Positions 25,679 through 33,615 of a DNA stretch of 44,999 bases are shown one piece after another. Position 1 is the first letter of the stretch. Each line of letters opens with the position of its first letter. Source of the DNA: Myxococcota bacterium (lineage in GTDB: Bacteria; Myxococcota; Kuafuiibacteriia; Kuafuiibacteriales; Kuafuiibacteriaceae); NCBI GenBank assembly GCA_028289325.1, contig JANQQN010000582.1, positions 1 through 44,999 on the forward strand, given 5' to 3'. The translations under genes and the position numbers were made by a program. The notes under the pieces were generated by a model, which worked only from the letters and a program-made list of their open reading frames with translations, had not been told where the DNA came from and did no database searches.

Positions 25679-26652
25679 ACACGAGTCTAACGCAAGAACT
25701 GGCCCAGATTGCCGATTCGGCGGAGTCGGGCTATCGGGCGTGCTTGGTCACGCGGGACAAGAAGTTGGCCAAAGCGGTCACTCGGACGCTGGTGCCGAGG
25801 AACGTTCAGGTCGACCAGCTGGAAGAGCTGCCGGGCAAAGATCGCGACCTGTCGGAGTACGGATTCGTCTTGATCGACGCGGATCTCGGCGACGCATCGG
25901 CGATCGAATCGGGGTTGTCGAAGCCAGGCAGCAAGCAGCACCGAGTGATCGTGTTCTCTCAGAACAAAGATAAATCTCATATCGCTCGCCTCATGGGGAA
26001 GGGCAACCTCACGAACTTCATCGCAAAGAACGGAGGCATCCGAGAAGAGGAGCTGCTGATTACGATGCACAAGCTCCTCACCGGAGACTTCTTCGGGATG
26101 ACCCAGTACTTGGCGTACGGGACGATACCCGTCGAGCGAAATCTGGTGGACCCCAGCGAGCGTTCCGACGCGCTCAACGCTCTCGTCGGCTTCCTCAAGG
26201 AGTGTATGGTGTCCGGTCGTTTCATCGAGCTCGCTAGGACCGCCGCCGACGAGCTGCTGATGAACGCGCTAGGTCGAGCGCCGATCGGAGGTGAGGTCGT
26301 CACCGACGGCTCAGCCCACCCGGTTGGCTTTCAATTCGCTTGCGACGGTCGGCATGTCGCCATATCGGTGGCCGACGGCTACGGGACACTGACTGAAGAC
26401 CGCCTGTTCAGCTTTCTTGGGCGATGTTTCGAGATGCAAGAGTATCAACCTCCGGCCGACTCGGTCGGCGGAGGGCTAGGCCTCTACGTGGCGTTTCGGT
26501 CCGCGGACCAATTCGTCATCAACATCGCACAGGGACGCAGAACCGAAGTCATCTGTTTGATCGACATCCGAGGTCACCTTCGAGACTTCGAGGGGCGTTC
26601 AAAGTCTTTCCATCTCTTTGTGACGGAGGGCGAATCATGTCCTACGACCTGA
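25675..26652 (+). CDS. Receiver-like domain fused to RsbW/SpoIIAB-type ATPase
   Basis: This 325-residue soluble protein starts at ATG 25675 (ATGA overlap). Residues about 20-135 form a receiver-like alpha/beta domain with Asp68 at the acceptor position (VLIDADLGD), but the first acidic cluster is missing and it is likely atypical. Residues about 160-305 carry a GHKL ATPase of the anti-sigma kinase type: N box DELLMNAL (Glu193, Asn197), G1 box VADGYG (Asp234) and G2 box GGGLGLYVAF (265-274). RsbW-type proteins bind a sigma factor or other partner and phosphorylate a STAS antagonist; the STAS-like protein is the next gene, overlapping by 16 bases. No sigma-factor gene is nearby, so the controlled target may be a different protein. 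Confidence 0.8.
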   Translation: MNTSLTQELAQIADSAESGYRACLVTRDKKLAKAVTRTLVPRNVQVDQLEELPGKDRDLSEYGFVLIDADLGDASAIESGLSKPGSKQHRVIVFSQNKDKSHIARLMGKGNLTNFIAKNGGIREEELLITMHKLLTGDFFGMTQYLAYGTIPVERNLVDPSERSDALNALVGFLKECMVSGRFIELARTAADELLMNALGRAPIGGEVVTDGSAHPVGFQFACDGRHVAISVADGYGTLTEDRLFSFLGRCFEMQEYQPPADSVGGGLGLYVAFRSADQFVINIAQGRRTEVICLIDIRGHLRDFEGRSKSFHLFVTEGESCPTT

Positions 26653-27122
26653 GCATTCAAGACGAAGGCGATCGTCGCCACATATGGATCCGAGGGGAGA
26701 TCGACGAGGATTTCGATGCTCAGCAGCTGCGCAAGGCGTTCACGCCGAACGTCGTCATGCACCTGGAAGACGTGCGGAGCATCAGCTCGTGTGGGATTCG
26801 AGAGTGGATCTCATTCATTTCCGAGCTTCCCGCGGGGACGCACTTGGAGTTCGAGAAGTGTTCGATCCCCATCACGCGTCAGTTCGGGATGTTGTCCAAC
26901 TTTCGAGGGCCCGGTCTCATTCGAAGCTTCTATGCGCCGTACTACTGCGACGAATGCGACGAAGAGACCGAACGCTTGCTGCGAGTGAAGGCGGACCACT
27001 CGGTGGAACACGACCCGAATGTCCCCGACTGCAAGTGCGCCGACTGCGGGAGCAAGCTCGAATTCGACGGCGTGGAGCGGGTCTACTTCTCGTTTCTTCG
27101 CGAGATGATGTCCAAGGAATGA
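26637..27122 (+). CDS. STAS-like protein with C-terminal Cys cluster (probable anti-anti-sigma type antagonist)
   Basis: This 161-residue protein starts at ATG 26637 with GGAGG at 26625-26629; the frame is open upstream but that part lies in the previous gene. The first 100 residues look like a STAS domain: beta strand HIWIRGEIDED, VVMHLEDVRSIS, then the loop SSCGIREW where antagonists have DSSG. The usual phospho-serine position is Cys52; Ser50 and Ser51 are next to it. The C-terminal 60 residues contain CxxC (Cys104, 107) and CxCxxC (Cys132, 134, 137), suggesting a zinc site. The neighbours are an RsbW-like ATPase upstream and a SpoIIE-type phosphatase 4 bases downstream, the classical partner-switch set. 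The STAS call is based on the short conserved segment and gene order. Confidence 0.72.
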   Translation: MSYDLSIQDEGDRRHIWIRGEIDEDFDAQQLRKAFTPNVVMHLEDVRSISSCGIREWISFISELPAGTHLEFEKCSIPITRQFGMLSNFRGPGLIRSFYAPYYCDECDEETERLLRVKADHSVEHDPNVPDCKCADCGSKLEFDGVERVYFSFLREMMSKE

Positions 27123-27126
27123 AGCC

Positions 27127-28743
27127 GTGAAGCTCAACATCACCGCTCGCCTGGTCTTGGTCAACACGCTGGCGATCGTCGCGGTGGTGGCCAGCTACGG
27201 CTACTTCAACGCTCAGCGCATCGAAACCATATTCAAGAACGAAGCCGAGCGCGAAACCCGGTCGATGATGGAGGAGCTCCGGACGCGGGGGCTCGCGGAG
27301 GCGAAGCGGGTCGCGAGCAATAGCGCATTCGCACTGTCGAACAACGACTTCGGGTTCCTTCAGAACGTTCTCGAGCCGCTCGTCGATGCGGATGGCGGTC
27401 TAACGTTCGCGTTCTTGGTGGATCGAGAGCAGTCGCTGGTTGCGGCAGGAAGTCAGGACGGCTTCGAGATTCCGCCGAACCTCATCGCAAAGGAGAAAGG
27501 TCGGGCCAAAGACGCGACCGAGGTTCGCGAGGCCAAGCTCGGTGGCCGGGCAGTTCTAAAGGTCAGCGTGCCGATCGCGACCGACGGACAGGTCTGGGGA
27601 CGAGTGGTGCTCGGCTACTCACTCGATCGCCTGCACCGGCAGCTCGCCGCCCTCGAGGCGGTTCGCCAGGAAGAAGGACGCCGGTCGATGGTGGCCACGG
27701 CGGTGTTTGCGATCTTGCTGAGCGTGATCGGAATTCTGGCCACCGTCGTCCCTAGCATCAGCGTGACGCAACCGATCATCGCTCTCACTCAGGCCGCCGA
27801 AAGGCTGGCGAAGGGTGAGCTCGGCCTTTGGGTCGACGTGAAGGCCAAAGGTGAATTGGGGACCCTGAGCGCGACCTTCAATCGAATGAGCGCCCAGCTG
27901 GCGGAGCTCGTGTCGGAGGTCAAGAACAAGGCGGCTCTGGAAAAGGAGCTCGAAGTGGCGGAGACGGTGCAGGCGGCTCTCATTCCGCCTCCGACCGTTC
28001 ATCGGGTCGATGGGCTCCAGATCGCCGGTCGCTATATTCCCGCGTCACGCTGTGGCGGTGACTGGTGGTCGTTCTTCGAAGTCGACGATCATCGGACGCT
28101 GGTGATGGTGGGGGATGTGACGGGGCACGGGGTGCCCACGACTCTGATTACCGCCTCCGTCAACGCGTGCTGCGACGAGCTGCACTATACGACGGACGAG
28201 ATGAGTGCGTTGGCCCGGACCAGCGACCTGGGCCTTCGTGAGTACCTTCGCCACCGGGGGTCGCTCAGCTACCTGCTGTCCCATCTCAATCGAAGTATCG
28301 CTCGCGTGGGTCGGGGCAAGTTCCTCATGACGTTCTCTGCGGCTCTGATCGACTCGGAGAAGGAGACCATCACCTACGCGAACGCCGGCCACGAGCCTCC
28401 GCTGTTGATCACTACGGAGAGCTCGCAGGTCGAGCCGCTACACTGCGGTCCGTCGTCTCGGCTTGGCGAAACGCCGGATACCGAGTTTCGGGAGTCGATT
28501 CATCGTTTCGGTGGGGGCGATACCGCGGTCTGGTACACCGACGGCCTCGTCGATGCGGTCAATCCGATACAAAAGACGTACGGAGACGGTCGGCTTCTTC
28601 GCCGGCTTAGGAAACTCCGGACCGAGGCGGTCGATACGATGGCTGAAGGCGTCATCGACGACGTGTTGGCATTTACAGAAGGTACAGATTCGGTCGACGA
28701 CATCACGCTTGTTGTCGTGAGAAAAATGACCAGTCCGGAGTGA
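27127..28743 (+). CDS. Membrane sensor phosphatase: periplasmic domain-HAMP-SpoIIE (PP2C)
   Basis: This is a 538-residue protein. GTG 27127 has AAGGA at 27114-27118. Two membrane helices (about 8-27 and 188-210) flank a periplasmic sensor domain of about 160 residues. A HAMP domain (212-265) and coiled linker (ELEVAETVQAALIPP) lead to the PP2C/SpoIIE domain (about 290-535). Metal-ligand motifs are intact: GGDWW (Asp312), GDVTGHG (Asp330), YTDGLVDA (Asp472) and DDITLVVV near the end. Such RsbU/SpoIIE phosphatases dephosphorylate the STAS antagonist in a partner switch, here most likely the protein encoded just upstream. The periplasmic domain offers a route for signals from the binding protein, TPR protein or TonB receptor of the same operon; that link is inferred. 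Confidence 0.92.
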   Translation: MKLNITARLVLVNTLAIVAVVASYGYFNAQRIETIFKNEAERETRSMMEELRTRGLAEAKRVASNSAFALSNNDFGFLQNVLEPLVDADGGLTFAFLVDREQSLVAAGSQDGFEIPPNLIAKEKGRAKDATEVREAKLGGRAVLKVSVPIATDGQVWGRVVLGYSLDRLHRQLAALEAVRQEEGRRSMVATAVFAILLSVIGILATVVPSISVTQPIIALTQAAERLAKGELGLWVDVKAKGELGTLSATFNRMSAQLAELVSEVKNKAALEKELEVAETVQAALIPPPTVHRVDGLQIAGRYIPASRCGGDWWSFFEVDDHRTLVMVGDVTGHGVPTTLITASVNACCDELHYTTDEMSALARTSDLGLREYLRHRGSLSYLLSHLNRSIARVGRGKFLMTFSAALIDSEKETITYANAGHEPPLLITTESSQVEPLHCGPSSRLGETPDTEFRESIHRFGGGDTAVWYTDGLVDAVNPIQKTYGDGRLLRRLRKLRTEAVDTMAEGVIDDVLAFTEGTDSVDDITLVVVRKMTSPE

Positions 28744-28746
28744 GAT

Positions 28747-30933
28747 ATGAGTATTCGGTGGGCTTCCGTAGCGATGGCAGCCGTCCTCGGGTTGGCGGTC
28801 GCCGATCCGGCCGTCGCGGCCGGCGAAAATGAAGAACAGACACCTGAACTGGCGCGAGAGCCCGAGGAGGAGATCGACGACGAGTTGATGATCTCCGACG
28901 TCGAGCTTGACGAACGAGAAAGCGTATTCGTCGCGACCAAGACTAGGAAGACGCTGCAGGAGGCACCGGCGATCGTTACGGTGTTGACGGGCGAGGAGAT
29001 GGATCGTTCCGGCTTCCGCACGTTGAACGAAGCGTTGCACGCCGTGCCCGGCTTCGAGCACTCGAATACTTCACGATGGGACTTCCTGTTCACGCGAGGC
29101 AATGCGTTTACGGTTTCCGTTCTTCTCAATGGGGTTCCGATGGTGAATCCCGGCGACAATCTAGTGTTCCTGGACCAGGCGTTTCCCATCAACGTCATCG
29201 AGCGTGTCGAGATCATCAGCGGACCGGGCGGCATCCTGTGGGGCGCGAACGCGTTCCTGGGGGTTATCAACATCGTGACCAAGAAGGGCGCGGACATCGG
29301 CGGCTTCTTCGTGGAGGCCGGCGGTGGCTCGTACAGCACCGGTCGGGCCGCGGTCGCCTACGGCGACAAGCACGGAGACTTCGACGTGATGCTCTTCGGC
29401 AACTTCCAGTCGACGACCGAAGGCGCAGTGGAGGTTCGCCGGCAGACGATCGGGCTTCCACCGGATTTCGCCTTTCCTCCCGACGATGTCGACCCATCGG
29501 ATCCGACGATCTACAACGGAGGTGGCGGCCCCATTTTCCAGGATCCAGGCGAGACCGATCCGCGCAACGACACTTTCATCGATCTCATCGGTCAGGTGAG
29601 CTGGAAGGGGTTGACCCTCTTCGGCCGCTTCGCGTGGGAAAAGGACTACTACCAGGTGTCCTCATCGAGCGGCGCGCTTCTTGGCCAGGAACAGTCCTTC
29701 GACCAAGATCCTAGTCAGCTGATCAGCCTCAGCTACGACGACCGCGTCCTGAACGGGAACCTCGGAATCCACGGAAAGGCGTACTTCTGGATCCAAGAGT
29801 TCCAGGTCGACAGCGTTATCTTCCCGTCGTCGGAGACGACGATTCCCAATTTGTTCGGTATTCAGCTCGCCATCGATCAGCAGCGACGGTACGGAACCAG
29901 CATCGAGCTCGACGCCAAGCTGCCGTGGAACAACACGCTGCTGGCCGGCGCCGAGTACTTCCGAGAGGAGATCCAGGGCGGCCGAGTGGGATTCTTCGGT
30001 CCCAATACCGGGCAGTTCATCGATATGGGCGAGCTCGTTCCCGATTCTGCCTCCAACGTGGTGTCGGTGTATGCCAACGACGAGATCAATCTGTTCGAAC
30101 GAATCGCGATTTCGGGCGGGGCCCGCTTCAACTACTCTGACACGTACGCGAGCGCGACGCTGTTCAGCGCGAACGTCGTCGGTCACGTCTTGGACTTCGA
30201 TGCGATTCAGAGCTACGTCAAGGTGAGCTACACCCAAGGCTTCCGTCCGCCGTCCTTCGAGCAGCGATTCAGCACGGACTCTCTGTTCCTTGGCAATCAG
30301 AACATCCGACCCGAGCGTAGCGAGGCCGCACAGGCCGAGGTCAACGCAAAGGTGCTGCGCCAGGTCGGCCCCGTCGAACACCTCGCCTTTCGTGTGGACT
30401 TCGCGCACACGTTCCTGCGTGACCTCATCGGGGTTCAGGCTCAGGAAGACACCGCGATGTTCAGCAATATCGGCGCCCGCCGGATCAACTCGGTCGAGGC
30501 GTGGTCGGAGCTACTGTTCCGTACCGGTCATCGAATCTGGGCCAACTACTCGTTCAACGATGTCCGCGACGTCAACGCGGACCAGGCGGTGCGCAATAAC
30601 GCGCCTCACATGTTCAACCTCGGGGGCCGCGTGCGATTCAATCGCTACGTGTCCGCCAACGCTCGGTACTCTTTCGTGGCCGGCAAAACGATCAGCGACT
30701 ATCTGGATCCGGCGACGAGCACGACCCAGTCTCTGGATATCTCGTCGTACCACTTGCTCACCGCGGGCGTCGTGGTCGACGATCCGAGCGAGCGGTTCCG
30801 GCTGTTGGTTCACGCGTACAACATTCTTGGACAACACTACGAGACGGTGGACGGGGACACGGTCGCTGCGCCCTACCCGTATCCTCAGCCGAGCTCGATC
30901 GCGCTCCTGGCGCGCGTGCAAGCCCGCTTCTAG
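28747..30933 (+). CDS. TonB-dependent outer-membrane receptor
   Basis: This 728-residue protein starts at ATG 28747 with GGAG at 28737-28740. The signal peptide is MSIRWASVAMAAVLGLAVADPAVAA. A 40-residue acidic linker leads to a TonB-dependent plug domain (about 60-180: KTLQEAPAIVTVLTGEEMDRSG, LLNGVPM, IERVEIISGPGGILWGANAFLGVINIVTKK). The rest alternates amphipathic strands, as in a 22-strand barrel, and ends with VQARF, a typical outer-membrane C-terminal Phe. These receptors import scarce ligands using TonB energy, or relay ligand signals. No clear TonB box could be picked by eye. Downstream there is no TonB/ExbB/ExbD. As the last gene of an operon of regulators it may report ligand presence rather than only import. 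A strong hairpin follows the stop. Confidence 0.92.
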   Translation: MSIRWASVAMAAVLGLAVADPAVAAGENEEQTPELAREPEEEIDDELMISDVELDERESVFVATKTRKTLQEAPAIVTVLTGEEMDRSGFRTLNEALHAVPGFEHSNTSRWDFLFTRGNAFTVSVLLNGVPMVNPGDNLVFLDQAFPINVIERVEIISGPGGILWGANAFLGVINIVTKKGADIGGFFVEAGGGSYSTGRAAVAYGDKHGDFDVMLFGNFQSTTEGAVEVRRQTIGLPPDFAFPPDDVDPSDPTIYNGGGGPIFQDPGETDPRNDTFIDLIGQVSWKGLTLFGRFAWEKDYYQVSSSSGALLGQEQSFDQDPSQLISLSYDDRVLNGNLGIHGKAYFWIQEFQVDSVIFPSSETTIPNLFGIQLAIDQQRRYGTSIELDAKLPWNNTLLAGAEYFREEIQGGRVGFFGPNTGQFIDMGELVPDSASNVVSVYANDEINLFERIAISGGARFNYSDTYASATLFSANVVGHVLDFDAIQSYVKVSYTQGFRPPSFEQRFSTDSLFLGNQNIRPERSEAAQAEVNAKVLRQVGPVEHLAFRVDFAHTFLRDLIGVQAQEDTAMFSNIGARRINSVEAWSELLFRTGHRIWANYSFNDVRDVNADQAVRNNAPHMFNLGGRVRFNRYVSANARYSFVAGKTISDYLDPATSTTQSLDISSYHLLTAGVVVDDPSERFRLLVHAYNILGQHYETVDGDTVAAPYPYPQPSSIALLARVQARF

Positions 30934-30934
30934 T

Positions 30935-30988
30935 ACGGCGATCCGGAGGTTCCGATCCAGTTCCAGGCTCGGAACCTCCAATCGCCGT
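30935..30988 (+). terminator. Long hairpin directly after the TonB-receptor gene
   Basis: ACGGCGAT (30935-30942) pairs with ATCGCCGT (30981-30988), and GGAGGTTCCGA (30945-30955) pairs with TCGGAACCTCC (30969-30979). That is 19 base pairs with one small CC/A internal loop and a 13-base apical loop. It starts 2 bases after the stop codon at 30933. There is no T tract, so it may be a Rho-assisted terminator, a 3' stabiliser or an RNA-processing site rather than a classical terminator. Confidence 0.6.
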
Positions 30989-31033
30989 CCTAGCGGCCTC
31001 CCGAGGATCGCCGCGTACACGCGGCTCGCGTCC

Positions 31034-31080
31034 GGCAGATCTCAAGTCCTTCGCAACGGGCTCAGGACATAAGATCTGCC
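31034..31080 (+). other. Second strong inverted repeat in the TonB-PilZ intergenic region
   Basis: GGCAGATCT (31034-31042) and AGATCTGCC (31072-31080) are perfect 9-base arms. Inside them, after a 3x3 internal loop, GTCCT (31046-31050) pairs with AGGAC (31064-31068), leaving a 13-base loop. The structure lies 83 bases before the PilZ start codon. The function is unknown: it could be leader RNA structure for the PilZ gene or part of the 3' end of the upstream operon. Confidence 0.55.
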
Positions 31081-31101
31081 GTACTAGGGCCTTTGGCATC
31101 A

Positions 31102-31140
31102 GGTTGAGAATCGTGCATTCGAGGCTCAACCCGGGCCTCG
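31102..31140 (+). other. Overlapping, mutually exclusive hairpins before the PilZ gene
   Basis: GGTTGAG (31102-31108) pairs perfectly with CTCAACC (31125-31131). CGAGGC (31120-31125) pairs perfectly with GCCTCG (31135-31140). The two stems share base 31125 and the second would trap the other's right arm in its loop, so they compete. Competing stems are a feature of leader switches, but the stems are short and this could be chance in GC-rich DNA. The PilZ start is 22 bases downstream. Confidence 0.4.
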
Positions 31141-31162
31141 AAGTGAACGATAGATCTCGTGA

Positions 31163-31594
31163 ATGCTGGAAGCCCAACCCAGGGTCGCTCCGCTCGATGT
31201 ACCGCGGGCGCTGCGTGATACCGGCAAGCGGAGCTTCATTCGCTTGCTGCCGAATCCGGATCTGCCAGCCCGGATGACCATCGACGGTCAGGCGGGCTGG
31301 CGTTTTGCGGATCGTAGCCTGAGGGATATCTCGGTCGGAGGCGCGTCGTTCTGGGTCAGTTTCTGGGAGGCGTGGCGGGTCCGGGTTGGGGATGGCGTTT
31401 TGGTGAGGTTGGTTCTTCCCACCACGCAGGTGGGCTTGAATGGTCGCTGTGTCCACATGACCGGGCCCTCCGAGTGGTGGGCGCAGCGTTCGGTGGGTGT
31501 CGCGTTCAGCTTCGACCGGGCTTACGAGCAGTCGCGACCCGAATTGGTCGAGTACCTGCTTCGTTTGAGTTGCGCGGCCGAGCCCTACACCTGA
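31163..31594 (+). CDS. PilZ-domain c-di-GMP-binding protein
   Basis: This 143-residue protein starts at ATG 31163; no strong ribosome-binding site is visible. It has the PilZ signature in order: RxxxR (Arg23-Ser-Phe-Ile-Arg27) and DxSxxG (Asp55-Ile-Ser57-Val-Gly-Gly60), followed by a small beta barrel with GDGVLVRLVLP and SVGVAFSF. Both motifs are intact, so c-di-GMP binding is expected. It is a stand-alone PilZ protein with no output domain, and would act by contact with a partner. The nearest c-di-GMP maker in the window is the GGDEF protein at 14428. A 229-base region with three inverted repeats separates it from the TonB-receptor gene. Confidence 0.85.
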   Translation: MLEAQPRVAPLDVPRALRDTGKRSFIRLLPNPDLPARMTIDGQAGWRFADRSLRDISVGGASFWVSFWEAWRVRVGDGVLVRLVLPTTQVGLNGRCVHMTGPSEWWAQRSVGVAFSFDRAYEQSRPELVEYLLRLSCAAEPYT

Positions 31595-31649
31595 GCGACG
31601 CCGATCGTTAAGCTACCCCCGACCGGTGGGAGCGGGCTATGGTGGGGAC

Positions 31650-32228
31650 ATGGTGTCGTTGCCCACCGTGGTTCGGACGCGACGGCTACGGCTGAGGCCT
31701 CCGACGCTCGCCGACGCCCAGTCGGTGTTCGATGCCTACGCATCGGATCCGGTGGTCACTCGTTACCTTGCTTGGAGCACCCACTCGACGACCGACGATA
31801 CGGCGCAGTGGCTGAGCCAAGGCATCGAAGCATGGAACGCGGTCGCTTCGGGAGAGGCGGCGACGTGCCCCGTTCCGTGGTTGGTCGAGAAGCAAGGCGA
31901 CCACCGGATCGTGGGTTCGGTGAGCGTTGCGTTGGGGCCGGACACACGTGAGCCGGGCGGCGCCCACGACGCCGTGGTCGGCTATGCGTTGACCCGGTCC
32001 GAGTGGGGCAACGGCCTCACCACGGAGGCGGTGGGCGCCGTGCTCCGGCGGCTGCTCGACGACGGGGAACTAATGCAGGTCTGGTCGATGTGCGACGTGG
32101 ACAATCGCGCGTCGGCTCGGGTTCTCGAGAAGGTAGGGATGCGGTACCACGGTATGCTTGCAAGCTGGACGGCGCGGCCGAATGGATCTTGTTCGCCCCG
32201 CGACGTTCACTGCTACGTTTTGCCCTAA
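31650..32228 (+). CDS. GNAT-family N-acetyltransferase (RimJ/RimL type)
   Basis: This 192-residue protein starts at ATG 31650, preceded by GGTGGGG; GTG 31626 in the same frame is an alternative. GNAT landmarks are present: RTRRLRLRPPTLADAQSVFDAYASDP at the start (as in RimJ/RimL), VVGYALTRSEWGNGLTTEAV (acetyl-CoA loop, a variant of the Q/RxxGxG/A motif), and NRASARVLEKVGMRYHG. These cytoplasmic enzymes acetylate protein N-termini or small amines using acetyl-CoA. The substrate cannot be told, and neighbours give no hint. An AAGGCC/GGCCTT repeat follows the stop. Confidence 0.87.
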   Translation: MVSLPTVVRTRRLRLRPPTLADAQSVFDAYASDPVVTRYLAWSTHSTTDDTAQWLSQGIEAWNAVASGEAATCPVPWLVEKQGDHRIVGSVSVALGPDTREPGGAHDAVVGYALTRSEWGNGLTTEAVGAVLRRLLDDGELMQVWSMCDVDNRASARVLEKVGMRYHGMLASWTARPNGSCSPRDVHCYVLP

Positions 32229-32248
32229 GGCCCCCCTCCGCCGGCCTT
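32227..32248 (+). terminator. Possible weak terminator after the GNAT gene
   Basis: AAGGCC (32227-32232) and GGCCTT (32243-32248) form a 6-base stem with a 10-base loop directly at the stop codon of the acetyltransferase gene. There is no T tract. It is a weak candidate. Confidence 0.28.
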
Positions 32249-32323
32249 CGGATACCCTACGGCAAACCACGAAGGTGCCGGTCGCCCTCACGGGTGTGGC
32301 CAAAATCTGGTACCCCCGAAAAG

Positions 32324-33592
32324 ATGCGCAGCCTGCTCGTATGCCTCGCGACGGCGGCGGTCGTCACGTCCGGGTGCCGCGAAGACCCCGAACGACCAGC
32401 TACGACCGAGCTCCGTCCGGGCCTTTGGCGAGGGATTCTGCGCTCGCCTGGCGGACCTCTACCTTTCGGCCTGAACATTCCGAGTGACGGTTCCGGCCCG
32501 GAAGTCATCAACGGCCAAGAGCGGGTCCGGTTCGACCGCCTGCGTCGCGCCGGGGACCGGGTAATCTTCGAGATCGATGTCTATGACGCCGTCCTCGACG
32601 CGCAGATCGACGGCGAACGCCTGGTGGGAGAGTGGCGAAAGCGCGCGCGATCGGGAGTCTCTCGCCTCCCGTTTCACGCGACTCCTGGGTATCCCTATCG
32701 CTTCGCGCCGGACGCAGCGAACGCGTTGGCGAGCCCCGCAAACATCGCCGGGGTGTGGACGCTGTCGTTCACGGATGATGACGGGACCTTTCCGGGGCAA
32801 GCTGAGCTGCGTCAGGACGGCCGCGGGGTCCGGGGGACCATCCTGACGCCCACGGGCGACTACCGATATCTTGTCGGTGACTACGCGAACCGTCGGCTTC
32901 GACTCTCTACCTTCGATGGGGCGCATGCGTTCTTGTTCGTGGCGACGGCCGATGAGCAGGGGACGCTGACCGGAGACTTCTGGTCTCGGGATACGTACCG
33001 GGCCCGGTTCGTTGGTCGTCCCAAGACCACGAGCGATGCCCTGCCGGATCCGTTCCAAGAGGTGGCGCTGGTCGCCGACGATGGGCGGTTTCGGTTCGAG
33101 TTCCCCGACCTGGACGGAAAAACGGTGTCGTGGTCCGACAGTCGGTTCAAGGGGCGGGTTCTGGTGGTCGAGATCTTCGGGACGTGGTGCCCGAACTGCA
33201 ACGACCTCGCTCCACTGCTGACGGACTGGTATCGCCGATTCAAGGACCGCGGCTTGGAGATCGTCGGGCTCGCTTTTGAGTACACCGACGACCCGGCGGA
33301 AGCCGCCGAGCGATTGCGCGCCTATTCGCGTCGACACGGGGTGGAGTTTCCGCTGTTGCGAGCAGGGGTGAGCGACAAGGCTTCGGCTTCGGCCGCTCTC
33401 CCCGACCTCGAGCGCATCAAATCGTATCCGACGACGGTGTTCATCGGCCGAGACGGGAAGGTCAGCAGGATCCACTCGGGATTTGCCGGACCGGCCACCG
33501 GGGGCCACTACCGGCGCACGGTGGCGGACATGGAAAACGAGCTTCAGCGGCTGCTGGGCCCTGCGGGCGGCCCAATGGGCGGGAGCCGGTAG
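32324..33592 (+). CDS. TlpA-like thioredoxin-fold lipoprotein
   Basis: This 422-residue protein starts at ATG 32324, which gives a lipoprotein signal MRSLLVCLATAAVVTSGC (lipobox VTSGC, Cys18); the frame is open far upstream but that overlaps the acetyltransferase gene. Residues about 25-250 are beta-rich with two similar halves (for instance AGVWTLSFTDDDGTFPGQAEL), perhaps a lipocalin-like domain. Residues about 270-410 form a TlpA/ResA-type thioredoxin domain: RVLVVEIFGTWCPNCNDLAPLL with a WCPNC redox site, then a SYPTTVFIGRDGKV segment with the cis-Pro. It probably works as a membrane-tethered thiol-disulfide reductase in the periplasm. The partner is unknown. Confidence 0.88.
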   Translation: MRSLLVCLATAAVVTSGCREDPERPATTELRPGLWRGILRSPGGPLPFGLNIPSDGSGPEVINGQERVRFDRLRRAGDRVIFEIDVYDAVLDAQIDGERLVGEWRKRARSGVSRLPFHATPGYPYRFAPDAANALASPANIAGVWTLSFTDDDGTFPGQAELRQDGRGVRGTILTPTGDYRYLVGDYANRRLRLSTFDGAHAFLFVATADEQGTLTGDFWSRDTYRARFVGRPKTTSDALPDPFQEVALVADDGRFRFEFPDLDGKTVSWSDSRFKGRVLVVEIFGTWCPNCNDLAPLLTDWYRRFKDRGLEIVGLAFEYTDDPAEAAERLRAYSRRHGVEFPLLRAGVSDKASASAALPDLERIKSYPTTVFIGRDGKVSRIHSGFAGPATGGHYRRTVADMENELQRLLGPAGGPMGGSR

Positions 33593-33615
33593 GGGCCGAG
33601 GGCGCTCGCGCGGCG

